A stretch of DNA of 64,000 nucleotides from positions 41,250 to 105,249 of the forward strand of contig SABC01000002.1 in NCBI GenBank assembly GCA_009929175.1, written 5' to 3'. A program made the translations under genes and the position numbers. The notes below the pieces were generated by a model, which was not told the DNA's origin, searched no databases, and saw only the letters and a list, made by a program, of their open reading frames with translations. This DNA comes from Bacteroidia bacterium. GTDB taxonomy: Bacteria; Bacteroidota; Bacteroidia; Bacteroidales; UBA932. This document shows positions 12,231-20,631 of the stretch, in pieces. The first letter of the stretch is position 1, and each line of letters begins with the position of its first letter.

Positions 12231-12302
12231 AGCCGGTGACGGGAATTGAACCCGTGACCTCTTCCTTACCAAGGAAGCGCTCTACCTCTGAGCTACACTG
12301 GC
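12231..12302 (-). tRNA. tRNA-Thr (anticodon GGT)
   Basis: A 72-nt cloverleaf on the minus strand. The anticodon loop is TTGGTAA within the stem CTTCC/GGAAG, and the T arm is ACGGG-TTCAATT-CCCGT. The acceptor strands GCCAGTG and CACCGGC pair at six of seven positions; position 4-69 is an A-C mismatch. No CCA is encoded. It is the last of four tandem tRNAs preceding tuf. Confidence 0.95.
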
Positions 12303-12312
12303 TTACTTAAAG

Positions 12313-12385
12313 AGCGGAAGACGAGATTCGAACCCGCGACCCTCAGCTTGGAAGGCTGATGCTCTACCGACTGAGCTACTTCCGC
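12313..12385 (-). tRNA. tRNA-Gly (anticodon TCC)
   Basis: A 73-nt cloverleaf on the minus strand. The acceptor GCGGAAG/CTTCCGC pairs fully, the anticodon loop is CTTCCAA, and the T arm is CGCGG-GTTCGAA-TCTCG or an equivalent register. No CCA is encoded. It is separated by 10-16 bases from its tRNA-Thr and tRNA-Tyr neighbours. Confidence 0.96.
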
Positions 12386-12401
12386 GATTAAACAAAAAAA
12401 G

Positions 12402-12484
12402 TGGGGAGAGCAGGATTCGAACCTACGAAGGCGTACGCCAGCAGATTTACAGTCTGCCCCAGTTGGCCACTTTGGTATCTCCCC
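12402..12484 (-). tRNA. tRNA-Tyr (anticodon GTA)
   Basis: An 83-nt class II tRNA with a long variable arm, on the minus strand. The acceptor GGGGAGA/TCTCCCC pairs fully, and the anticodon loop CTGTAAA lies in the stem CAGA/TCTG. The long variable arm (GGCGTACGCC region) is typical of bacterial tRNA-Tyr. No CCA is encoded. Confidence 0.97.
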
Positions 12485-12514
12485 ATTATTAAATCTTTCA
12501 AAAAACTTTTTTAG

Positions 12515-12588
12515 AGCCGATGGAGGGATTCGAACCCCCGACCAGCTGATTACAAATCAGCTGCTCTGGCCAACTGAGCTACATCGGC
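12515..12588 (-). tRNA. tRNA-Thr (anticodon TGT)
   Basis: A 74-nt cloverleaf on the minus strand. The acceptor GCCGATG/CATCGGC pairs fully, the anticodon loop TTTGTAA lies in the stem GCTGA/TCAGC, and the T loop is GTTCGAA. No CCA is encoded. It is the first transcribed element of the operon, about 35 bases downstream of the promoter -7 box. Confidence 0.97.
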
Positions 12589-12622
12589 ATTATGTCAATT
12601 CCCATGGTCATTTTGGGGACTG

Positions 12623-12653
12623 CAAAGATATATGTTTTTGATTAAACTCCAAA
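12623..12653 (-). promoter_or_regulatory. Consensus Bacteroidota promoter of the tRNA-tuf-rpo operon
   Basis: On the minus strand, TTTG (12650-12653) is followed after exactly 19 bases by TATCTTTG (12623-12630). This matches the TTTG-N19-TAnnTTTG consensus. It lies between the feoB-like stop codon and the first tRNA, and is the only strong promoter seen upstream of the operon, so it likely drives tRNA, tuf, secE-nusG and downstream genes. Confidence 0.85.
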
Positions 12654-12690
12654 AATTTTTACAAAATTGTTAGTTGTAGGTTGCAATAAT

Positions 12691-14022
12691 TTATAATAAA
12701 ACCAACAGAGCAATCCTGTATGTTAAAAAACCTGCGGTCCAAGCCACTGCAATTGTGCTGAATATGGAGAGGAGAGCCCATCTCCAAGTGCCGGTCTCTT
12801 TCCTTATAGTGTAGGCTGTGGCTACGCAAGGCATGTATAATAGTGCAAATATCATGAATGAAAGTGCGTTTGCCTTGTTGAAAACATGCTCTTCTTTGAT
12901 CCGTGACATAAGAGAGGTGTGGATTTCCCCGTTTTCGGGAATTGCCTCTTCGGCTTTGTAAACTACTCCCAGTGTGCTGATTATAAATTCTTTGGCAGTA
13001 ATGCCCGTAACCAGGCTCACACTCATTTTCCAGTCAAATCCAAGGGGTTCCAAAGCAGGTTGTACAATACGTCCAAAGTTTTCCAGATACGATACCCTCT
13101 CTTTTCCTGTTCCGTTTTTATTGTGGAGCGGGAAGTAGTCAAGCGCCCATACTATGATGACTGCAAGGAGAACAACAGTTCCGATCTTTTGGAGGTATTG
13201 CCAGGCTGCATCCCACATGTTGTACATGGAATAGACAAATGAGGGTCGTCTGTACCTGGGGAGCGGGATTGCAAAGTCCATTATTCCAAAATTGAAAAAA
13301 AGCCGTTTGAAAAGCAGGGCCATGAATACACCTGTGGCAATTCCTCCAAAATAGAGCAGGCTCAGAACAAGTACCTGGTTTTCGGGAAAGAATATTCCGG
13401 AAAACAGCAGAAATGTTGGGATCCTTGCACTGCACGGGATATACGGTATCATGAGCATTGTAAGGATCCGGTCCGACTTTCGTTTGATGGTGCGGGTTGC
13501 CATGATTGCCGGAACGTTACATCCAAAGCCCATTAAAAGAGGTATGAATGAGCTGCCGTGAAGTCCAATCTTGTGCATGTATCTGTCCATTATTGTGGCA
13601 GCCCTCGAAATGTACTCAGTCTCTTGTAAAAGGGAGAGAAAAAAGAAGAGGATAAGTATGTTGGGCAAGAATGCCAATACGCTGCCCACACCCATGATGA
13701 CACCCTGACTCAAAAAGTCGGCAAACCAGCCTTCGGTCATGCTGTTTTTGATGTATAAGGCACCAGCATCCATCAACCACTCTATCCCTGCCTGCGGATA
13801 GGCTCCAAGACTGAAGGTGCAGTAGAAGATAAGCCAAATTATGAAGATAAACGAAAAGAGACCCCAAACCGGATGGGTAAGGTAATAGTCGGCATTTTTT
13901 GTCTGTTCTTCGCTGAATTCCTTGGAGTATCGGTTTCTCCTTTTTTCTTTACTGCAGCACTCCTTGTTGTGGGATGCTTTGTCAAAGCGGTAACGATGTT
14001 TGTTATGCCTTGCGTGCGACAT
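12691..14022 (-). CDS. Stand-alone FeoB-type ferrous iron permease core lacking the GTPase domain
   Basis: 443-residue polytopic membrane protein matching the membrane half of the ferrous iron transporter FeoB. The HPVWGLFSF entry motif is at residue 50. The gate-domain signatures are MGFGCNVPAIMATRTI (Cys168) and IPYIPCSARIP (Cys197), followed by GITAKEFIISTLG and YMPCVATAYTIRKETGTWRW. Full FeoB proteins are about 700-800 residues with an N-terminal G-protein and GDI domain. Here these are replaced by a 45-residue basic tail with His3, His6, His9, His18, Cys22 and Cys23. The start overlaps the dxs stop by 20 bases, and dxs is intact, so the G domain is genuinely absent from this locus. Metal permease function is inferred; substrate and energy source are unknown. 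Confidence 0.85.
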   Translation of the reverse strand: MSHARHNKHRYRFDKASHNKECCSKEKRRNRYSKEFSEEQTKNADYYLTHPVWGLFSFIFIIWLIFYCTFSLGAYPQAGIEWLMDAGALYIKNSMTEGWFADFLSQGVIMGVGSVLAFLPNILILFFFLSLLQETEYISRAATIMDRYMHKIGLHGSSFIPLLMGFGCNVPAIMATRTIKRKSDRILTMLMIPYIPCSARIPTFLLFSGIFFPENQVLVLSLLYFGGIATGVFMALLFKRLFFNFGIMDFAIPLPRYRRPSFVYSMYNMWDAAWQYLQKIGTVVLLAVIIVWALDYFPLHNKNGTGKERVSYLENFGRIVQPALEPLGFDWKMSVSLVTGITAKEFIISTLGVVYKAEEAIPENGEIHTSLMSRIKEEHVFNKANALSFMIFALLYMPCVATAYTIRKETGTWRWALLSIFSTIAVAWTAGFLTYRIALLVLL

Positions 14023-15889
14023 CGATTATTGTTTTGTAAATACCATCGGTGTCGTAGCCGCACTCTTTTACAAGTTCTGCAACACTTCCCTGTTCTATGA
14101 AGCTGTCGGGGACTCCCAGCCCGATTATTTTAACTGTTTTGCCCGGATGTTTGGTCACCGCATATTCTGATACTACAGAATGCAGACCTCCGGACACAAC
14201 CCCATCTTCAATGGTTATGATGGTTTTACAACCATTAAAGGCATGGTCAAGTGCAGTTGTGTCAATTGGTTTGATAAACCGCATGTTGTAGTGGAGCACC
14301 TCAATCCCTTCATTTCTTGCTTTTGAAATGGCAGAGGAGGCAGCATTTCCGACAGGCCCGATGGTCAGTACTGCTATTCCTTTTCCTTCACTGATCAATT
14401 GGGCTTTACCAATTTCTATATGATTGAAATTGTCCCTCCATTCAAGGCCCTCGCCGTAACCTCTTGGGTAACGGATTATTGTAGCTCCGTATTCGGGGGA
14501 TTGGACAGAGTAAAGCATATCCTTAAGTTCGACTTCGTTGAGAGGGGAGAAGATGGTGAGGTTGGGGATTGGCCGGAACGCCGCCAAGTCAAATACCCCA
14601 TGGTGGGTTGCCCCATCTTCGCCAACCAATCCACCTCTGTCCAGACAAAAGATTACCTTTAGGTTTTGGGTTGCTACATCGTGGATCACGTTGTCATACG
14701 CTCTTTGTATGAAACTTGAGTAGACATTGCAATATGGTAACAGACCACGGGCTGCCATGCCTGCCGAAAAGGTAACTGCATGCTGTTCGGCAATACCAAC
14801 ATCGAAAGCCCTGTCCGGCATCTCTTTCATAAGAATATTCATAGAACAACCAGATGGCATTGCCGGGGTGATACCAAAAATTTTGTCGTTGGATTTTGCA
14901 AGTCTTAGCAGTGTTTCTCCAAATACGTCCTGGTAGCGGCTTTTCCGGAAATTTATGGCAGGTTTCCTTTCTCCCGTAACTTTGTCAAACGTGCCAGGAG
15001 CATGCCATGAAATCTGGTCATCTTCGGCTGGTTTGAACCCTTTCCCCTTTTTTGTCACAATATGGAGCAATTTGGGACCGGGTATATTCTTGATATCTTC
15101 TATCCTTTTTAACAAAAGAGGCAGGTTATTGCCATCTATAGCCCCAAAGTATCTGAACCCCAATGATTCGAATATTGAACTCTTGCCAAAGAAGGCTAAT
15201 TTTGTACTTGTCATGAATTTTTGGAAGAGCATGCGGAGCTTCTTCGATGAGAGGATGTGCCAAACCTTCTCTTTGGTTTCGTTGTATAAATGTGAAGTTG
15301 TGACCTTCAAAAGATAGTTGTGCAGTGCCCCTACATTGGGGTCTATTGAAATATGGTTATCATTAAGAATAACAAGCAAGTTGGTTTTGAGAGAACCAGC
15401 GTTGTTGAGTCCTTCGTAGGCCAAGCCTCCGGTGAGGGCGCCATCTCCTATTACTGCAACCACTTGTTCTTGGGATCCCTCTTTTTGTGCAGCAACTGCA
15501 ATTCCCAGTGCCGCTGATATTGATGTCGAGGAGTGGCCGACGCCAAACGCATCGTACGGAGATTCTGCCATTTTTGGGAAACCACTGATCCCTTTGTATT
15601 TTCTGTTGTATTTGAACAAATCCCGCCTGCCTGTAAGGATTTTGTGGGCATATGCCTGGTGTCCCACATCCCAGACTATTTTGTCTGTAGGAGTGTTGTA
15701 AAGGTAATGCAAGGCTACGGTAAGTTCAACAGCACCGAGACTTGCTCCTATATGACCAGGGTTGCCGGAACAGGCATCTATGATAAATTCACGGAGCTCT
15801 TTGCAGAGCTCCGGTAATTCGTCGGGTGATAACTTTTTAAGATCATCAGGGGATTCTATATTGCCCAGGTACCTCATTTCATTATCCAA
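14003..15889 (-). CDS. dxs: 1-deoxy-D-xylulose-5-phosphate synthase
   Basis: First enzyme of the MEP isoprenoid pathway. It condenses pyruvate and glyceraldehyde 3-phosphate using thiamine diphosphate. 628 residues, normal length. The thiamine-diphosphate motif is GDGALTGGLAYEGLNNAG followed by the NDN-containing segment. The pyrimidine-binding and C-terminal transketolase domains are present (GIAEQHAVTFSAGMA, DRGGLVGEDGATHHG). It overlaps the downstream feoB-like gene by 20 bases and follows the MFS gene by 45 bp. Confidence 0.98.
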   Translation of the reverse strand: MDNEMRYLGNIESPDDLKKLSPDELPELCKELREFIIDACSGNPGHIGASLGAVELTVALHYLYNTPTDKIVWDVGHQAYAHKILTGRRDLFKYNRKYKGISGFPKMAESPYDAFGVGHSSTSISAALGIAVAAQKEGSQEQVVAVIGDGALTGGLAYEGLNNAGSLKTNLLVILNDNHISIDPNVGALHNYLLKVTTSHLYNETKEKVWHILSSKKLRMLFQKFMTSTKLAFFGKSSIFESLGFRYFGAIDGNNLPLLLKRIEDIKNIPGPKLLHIVTKKGKGFKPAEDDQISWHAPGTFDKVTGERKPAINFRKSRYQDVFGETLLRLAKSNDKIFGITPAMPSGCSMNILMKEMPDRAFDVGIAEQHAVTFSAGMAARGLLPYCNVYSSFIQRAYDNVIHDVATQNLKVIFCLDRGGLVGEDGATHHGVFDLAAFRPIPNLTIFSPLNEVELKDMLYSVQSPEYGATIIRYPRGYGEGLEWRDNFNHIEIGKAQLISEGKGIAVLTIGPVGNAASSAISKARNEGIEVLHYNMRFIKPIDTTALDHAFNGCKTIITIEDGVVSGGLHSVVSEYAVTKHPGKTVKIIGLGVPDSFIEQGSVAELVKECGYDTDGIYKTIIDVARKA

Positions 15890-15934
15890 TTTCTTATAGG
15901 AACAATCAATCTTGCTAAAAGTTGTTCGTTGCTG

Positions 15935-17320
15935 TTATTTCTTCTTTTCCATGTTTGCATATTGCAATCCGTATCCCATTTTCTTATCCATGAATTTGAG
16001 AAGAAGGGAAACCACAATTGCGAGGGAACAGATGGCTGCAAATATGGACATTGTCAAGGTGTAGTCGTATTGGTTTACAGTTACTCCATCCTTTACTATT
16101 GTCCCTACAATACTGTATTTGTTGAGCACATTGCCTACCATTATGGGAACCAGCATCAGACCAATATTTTGGATGTAAAAGGTAAGTGCGTAGGTTGTTC
16201 CTAGTTGTCTTTCGGGCATGATCTTGGCGAGAGAGGGCCACATTGCAGATGGTACCATTGAAAAAGCAATACCAAGTAATATCATAAGGATTATAGCCAT
16301 CCACCACTGGTCAATAAAGGGCATTGCAAAAAGAATGTGAACGCTCACCAGCAAGAAGGAACCACCAATCATAAGGTCGGCACCATGTCCGATCTTGTCG
16401 TATATCCTTCCAAAAAGAGGGGTAAGCACAATGGCTCCAAACGGGAGCATACTTGGAATCAGCCCCGAAAGCTTAGGGTCTACGCCAAATTTGAACTCCA
16501 TCAGACCTGCTGCATATTTTAGGAACGGGAAAACAGCTGAGTAAAACACCACGCAAAGTATGGCTATGAGCCAAAAACCCTTGTTGTTTAGGACAGCTTT
16601 GAGGTCCTTCATATTGAAAGACTCTTCGGGTTCGGTTTCCTCGGCTTTGATCTGGACGTCAAGCTTCTTGTCGTAAACAGAGTATATTATGAAGGATAGG
16701 AGTCCCAGAATCAAAAGTACAAAACCAAAAAGAACAGGAGTGCTGACGTTACCGTAGCGGGAAGCGATCATAGGTGAAAAAGCCAAAGCAGCAGCAGAAC
16801 CCAGACGGGCCAGGGAAAGCTGCATACCCATTGCCAATGCAAGCTCTTTGCCTTTGAACCATTTTACTATTGATTTGCTGACTGTGATTCCGGCAACCTC
16901 GGCACCAACACCAAAGATACCAAATCCAACAACAGCCCAGACAACCTGCATCTTGTACTCATCCCCAAGGAACATCATGGAGTTTCCGAGCAGTGATTGG
17001 TCTGTAACAGCCCAGTATTTGATGCCGATACCTACTACCATCAGGATACTTGATAGTATACCACTGAATCTAATGCCTTTTCGGTCAAGGATAATACCAC
17101 CGAATATGAGCATTCCGAGGAACACATTGAAAATTGAGTATGAGCCTGCAAACCATCCATATTCGGAAGGGTTCCACTGGTTGTGCCGTTCCAGCATTGT
17201 TTGCAGGGGCGAAAAGATGTCCGATGCAACGTATGCTGCAAACATTGTTAGCGCAACCAAAAGAAGCATAAGCCATCTCATGGGTGCGGAGTCACGTAGT
17301 TGTACTGACTGATTTTTCAT
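15935..17320 (-). CDS. Major facilitator superfamily transporter (MFSD1-like)
   Basis: 461-residue inner-membrane transporter with about 12 hydrophobic segments. The N-terminal half has the motif A-like loop GGIILDRKGIRFSG, and the C-terminal half repeats it as LFGRIYDKIGHG. The N-terminal SDIFSPLQTMLE is typical of a Bacteroidota MFS group resembling eukaryotic MFSD1. The substrate cannot be read from sequence. It lies between purA (20 bp) and dxs (45 bp) on the same strand, suggesting cotranscription without an obvious metabolic link. Confidence 0.85.
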   Translation of the reverse strand: MKNQSVQLRDSAPMRWLMLLLVALTMFAAYVASDIFSPLQTMLERHNQWNPSEYGWFAGSYSIFNVFLGMLIFGGIILDRKGIRFSGILSSILMVVGIGIKYWAVTDQSLLGNSMMFLGDEYKMQVVWAVVGFGIFGVGAEVAGITVSKSIVKWFKGKELALAMGMQLSLARLGSAAALAFSPMIASRYGNVSTPVLFGFVLLILGLLSFIIYSVYDKKLDVQIKAEETEPEESFNMKDLKAVLNNKGFWLIAILCVVFYSAVFPFLKYAAGLMEFKFGVDPKLSGLIPSMLPFGAIVLTPLFGRIYDKIGHGADLMIGGSFLLVSVHILFAMPFIDQWWMAIILMILLGIAFSMVPSAMWPSLAKIMPERQLGTTYALTFYIQNIGLMLVPIMVGNVLNKYSIVGTIVKDGVTVNQYDYTLTMSIFAAICSLAIVVSLLLKFMDKKMGYGLQYANMEKKK

Positions 17321-17340
17321 TTACTTTAGTTTTAGGGTTG

Positions 17341-18603
17341 TTATCTTATTATTGTTTGTTCTCTGTCGGGACCCAGTGAAATAATAGAGACCGGAACACC
17401 AACCTCTTTTTCGATAAACCTTACGTAACTCATGAATTCAAACGGGAGGTCCTCCTCTTTGGTAACCTTGGTGAGATCCTTTTTCCACCCTTTGAACTCT
17501 TTGTATACTGGTTCTATGGTTGCATAAGTGTCAAATGGTACCTTGTCGGTTATCTCCCCGTCAATATTGTACTGTACTGCAATCTTGATTGTCTCAAAAG
17601 TGTCAAGCACATCTGCTTTCATCATAATGAGGTTGTCCACTCCGTTGATCATTACAGCGTATTTAAGGGCAACCATGTCAAGCCATCCTGTACGGCGGGG
17701 CCTCCCGGTGGTAGCTCCAAACTCTGCACCCATTTTGCGGAGCAGCTCTCCGGTACTATCGTGAAGTTCGGTAGGGAAAGGGCCGCTGCCTACACGTGTA
17801 CAATAGGCTTTGAAAATCCCGGATACCTTTCCTATGTGGCCGGGAGCGATTCCAAGCCCGATACATGCACCTGCTGTTACTGTATTTGACGATGTTACAA
17901 AAGGGTACGATCCAAAATCCACATCCAGCAACGATCCTTGTGCTCCCTCGGCAAGGATGCGTTTGTTTTCCTGGAGGTATTTGTTGAGGAGATACTCTCC
18001 GTCGATGAACCGGAACCCTTTCATATACTCTGCAGCTGCAAACCATTCGGTTTCATTTTGCGCAGGATCGTACTGGTAATCGAACTGTTTGAGGAATGAA
18101 ACGTGTTTGCTTTTCAATGACTCGTACCTCTCCTTGAAATCCTTGGTAAGGATATCTCCTGTCCTGAGTCCGTTACGCCCTGTTTTGTCCATGTAAGCCG
18201 GACCAATCCCTTTTAGGGTTGAGCCAATTTTGGATGCACCCTTGGCGTTTTCGGATGCGGCATCGATAATCCTGTGTGTAGGAAGAATAAGGTGTGCTTT
18301 TTTGGAAATCAGGATCCTTTCACGTACGGGAACCTCTGCCTTTTCCAGCTTGAGGCACTCTTCCATGAAAGTGATTGGATCTATTACAACGCCGTTGCCA
18401 ATTACATTGATGGAATTTTTCCTGAAAACACCCGACGGTATGGTGTGTAGTACAAATTTTTTATCTTCGAAATGGAGGGAGTGGCCTGCATTAGGGCCTC
18501 CCTGAAACCTGGCTATTACGGGATATTGCTGTGCCAGAACATCCACAATTTTTCCCTTCCCTTCATCTCCCCACTGGAGACCCAATACTACATCGACTTT
18601 CAT
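17341..18603 (-). CDS. purA: Adenylosuccinate synthase
   Basis: Converts IMP and aspartate to adenylosuccinate with GTP, the first committed AMP step. 420 residues, standard. The N-terminal signature VVLGLQWGDEGKGKIVDVLA carries the catalytic Asp. FQGGPNAGHS follows, and GIGPAYMDKTGRNGLR is the second signature. It lies 15 bp downstream of ssb. Confidence 0.98.
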   Translation of the reverse strand: MKVDVVLGLQWGDEGKGKIVDVLAQQYPVIARFQGGPNAGHSLHFEDKKFVLHTIPSGVFRKNSINVIGNGVVIDPITFMEECLKLEKAEVPVRERILISKKAHLILPTHRIIDAASENAKGASKIGSTLKGIGPAYMDKTGRNGLRTGDILTKDFKERYESLKSKHVSFLKQFDYQYDPAQNETEWFAAAEYMKGFRFIDGEYLLNKYLQENKRILAEGAQGSLLDVDFGSYPFVTSSNTVTAGACIGLGIAPGHIGKVSGIFKAYCTRVGSGPFPTELHDSTGELLRKMGAEFGATTGRPRRTGWLDMVALKYAVMINGVDNLIMMKADVLDTFETIKIAVQYNIDGEITDKVPFDTYATIEPVYKEFKGWKKDLTKVTKEEDLPFEFMSYVRFIEKEVGVPVSIISLGPDREQTIIR

Positions 18604-18618
18604 TATTTGATTTTAATA

Positions 18619-19044
18619 TTAAAAAGGCAGATCATCAATATCTGATTTATCTGCAATGGTTTCATTGATTATTGCTTCGGGTGTCGGGGTCTCCCTGGGT
18701 TGCCGGTTACCAGCTTTGTCCAGTAAGATTATTGAGGTAGCAAGGATTTCAATGGACTCTCTTTTTTCCTGGGTGGTTTTGTCCATCCATGTGTCGGATT
18801 TTATCCTGCCCTCTATGTACAGCTTGCTCCCTTTTTTAATGTAATCTGCTGCAAGGTTGGCCAGTGACTGCCAGCAAACGATGTTATGCCACTCAGTTTG
18901 TTCGACCAGTTCCCCGGTTTTCTTTGAACGGAATTTTTCGGTTGTTGCTAATGAAAAACGGGCAACCCTGGTGTTATCCGAAAGGTCCCTTACCTCTGGC
19001 TCCCTTCCCACGTTCCCTATCAACATTACCTTATTGAGTGACAT
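18619..19044 (-). CDS. ssb: Single-stranded DNA-binding protein
   Basis: 141-residue SSB. The N-terminal OB-fold (MSLNKVMLIGNVGREPEVR, EWHNIVCWQSLANLAADYIK, KLYIEGRIKSDTW) spans about residues 1-105. The short linker ends in the acidic tip DIDDLPF, which recruits partner proteins in the family. A TAnnTTTG box lies at 19065-19072, about 20 bases upstream of the start. Confidence 0.97.
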   Translation of the reverse strand: MSLNKVMLIGNVGREPEVRDLSDNTRVARFSLATTEKFRSKKTGELVEQTEWHNIVCWQSLANLAADYIKKGSKLYIEGRIKSDTWMDKTTQEKRESIEILATSIILLDKAGNRQPRETPTPEAIINETIADKSDIDDLPF

Positions 19045-19064
19045 CTTTTTGAATTTTGCAAAGA

Positions 19065-19072
19065 CAAAGATA
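19065..19072 (-). promoter_or_regulatory. Putative -7 box of the ssb promoter
   Basis: TATCTTTG on the minus strand matches TAnnTTTG. It lies 20 bases upstream of the ssb ATG and just after the aroE stop. A TTG about 22 bases further upstream, inside aroE, is a weak -33 candidate. It would uncouple ssb-purA from the lysS-aroE genes. Confidence 0.55.
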
Positions 19073-19079
19073 AAAAAAA

Positions 19080-19832
19080 TTAGCTATCATGAGCCAACCT
19101 AAACATAGCTTTGACATCTGGTTCCCTGTTCGTGAAAATCCGGAATCCGGGTATGGCTTGGTGTACAAGCCATTCAATTCCCGAAATGTATTCTTTGGAG
19201 ATTACTGAGTTCAAGACAGGTTTTTTATAGTTGGCTTCCAGAATTATAACGCTATCCAAAGGAATCCCGGAAAACACCGGGGATAAAACAGGAATAGTGT
19301 AGACAAGCAAACCGAACCTATGGAAGGCATTGCGAAGCTCTCCCTCTTCCATGAAATCTGTTCCGGATCTTTGGGATAATTCCCTTCCTTTTGATTTATC
19401 TCTGTTTACTATTGTGATATTGAACCCTTTTTTTTTCAAAATATAGACAGCTGCTTTTGCTGCACCTCCGGCGCCGGCAACCAATACATTGCAAGGGAGC
19501 ACACCTCTTTGCTCAATTGGACCGGTAACACCGTAGCAGTCGGTGTTATATGCTTTTATACCACATTCTGTCCTTACTATCAGGTTGGCTGCCCCTGTCG
19601 ATTGTACTGTTGGATCGCAGAGTGTGCAATATGAGAGAATATCTTCTTTGAAAGGAGTTGTGATGTTGGCTCCTTTGTAACCTTCGGTGTAAAATTTCTC
19701 CATTGCCTTGTCCAGATTGAGTGTATCTATTAGTCCATATGTGGAACCATCGGAGTGGCCTCCTGCTGCTACAAAAAGTGCCGGGCTGAGAGAGTGTGTA
19801 ATGTCATTACCTATGAGGGCAAATTTATTCAT
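19080..19832 (-). CDS. aroE: Shikimate dehydrogenase
   Basis: NADP-dependent reduction of 3-dehydroshikimate in the chorismate pathway. The ATG at 19832 is chosen because it overlaps the upstream TGA as ATGA and gives 250 residues starting MNKFALIGNDITHSLSPALF, the family N-terminus; a start further upstream would add 11 residues without homology. The shikimate-binding THSLS and ANITTPFKED segments are present, as are NTDCYG and the nucleotide loop VAGAGGAAKAAV. Translational coupling with the TrmH gene is likely. Confidence 0.93.
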   Translation of the reverse strand: MNKFALIGNDITHSLSPALFVAAGGHSDGSTYGLIDTLNLDKAMEKFYTEGYKGANITTPFKEDILSYCTLCDPTVQSTGAANLIVRTECGIKAYNTDCYGVTGPIEQRGVLPCNVLVAGAGGAAKAAVYILKKKGFNITIVNRDKSKGRELSQRSGTDFMEEGELRNAFHRFGLLVYTIPVLSPVFSGIPLDSVIILEANYKKPVLNSVISKEYISGIEWLVHQAIPGFRIFTNREPDVKAMFRLAHDS

Positions 19833-20620
19833 TGCTTTTCCCTTTGTCGTAAAGCTTCGTAGCATAATATGGCAGCCGAAACCGAAACATTGAGCGAGTC
19901 AAGTTTGCCAACCATTGGTATCATGATTTTCTGGTGGGCCTTCTCTCTCCAAAAACCGGATAATCCTTCCGATTCTGCACCCAAAACTATTGCAGTGGGA
20001 TTGGCCATTTTTGCTTGATAATATAGTACGGAATCTTGCAATTGTGCCGTAAGGATGGAGATGTTATTGTCAATTAGCCATGTGTGAGCCTCTTCCGAGG
20101 TGCTTGCGGCAATCTGGTTTGTAAATACTCCTCCAAGACTGGAGCGGATGATGTTGGGGTTGTAGATATCGGTAAGCGGGTCGCATACAATGACTGCATC
20201 AGCACCTACAGCATCTGCTGTACGGAGCACAGCTCCCAGATTCCCCGGTTTTTCCACACTCTCAAGCACTATTACAAGTGGGTTACTTCCAAGGGTGATG
20301 TTTTCCAGCCTGTGTTCCCTTGCCTTTAGGATTGCGATTACACCTTCTGTCCCTTCCCTGTATGCAATCTTTGAGTAAAGTGCAGGTGTTACCTCATACA
20401 GGGTCCCTTTGTTGCTGGGTGCCTGGAAGCTTGGTGCAATTTCCCTGCATATGAAAAGGGATATAACATCGTATCCAGAGTCGAGAGCTTGGCGGAACTC
20501 TCTCATTCCTTCAGTTACAAACAGAGAGGTTTCCCTGCGGATCCGGGATTTTTCCCTTAGCTGCAGCAACTCCTTGATCTTTGGATTTTGGGCAGAAGAG
20601 ATTTGTTGTATCAGCATCAC
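19829..20620 (-). CDS. TrmH/SpoU-family RNA 2'-O-methyltransferase
   Basis: 263-residue SPOUT methyltransferase. The N-terminal substrate-binding region (about 1-100) precedes the catalytic knot. Motif 1 is EKPGNLGAVLRTADAVGAD, motif 2 IVLGAESEGLSGFW, and motif 3 KIMIPMVGKLDSLNVSVSAA. The family 2'-O-methylates tRNA or 23S rRNA; which RNA is used cannot be told here. It lies 11 bp after lysS and overlaps aroE by 4 bases. Confidence 0.93.
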   Translation of the reverse strand: MMLIQQISSAQNPKIKELLQLREKSRIRRETSLFVTEGMREFRQALDSGYDVISLFICREIAPSFQAPSNKGTLYEVTPALYSKIAYREGTEGVIAILKAREHRLENITLGSNPLVIVLESVEKPGNLGAVLRTADAVGADAVIVCDPLTDIYNPNIIRSSLGGVFTNQIAASTSEEAHTWLIDNNISILTAQLQDSVLYYQAKMANPTAIVLGAESEGLSGFWREKAHQKIMIPMVGKLDSLNVSVSAAILCYEALRQREKQ

Positions 20621-20631
20621 AAAGTTGGTTG

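Noticed and set aside
12589..12690. Additional small gene between the feoB-like gene and the tRNAs
   Set aside because: Only a promoter is seen; no open frame of reasonable size with a start exists there.
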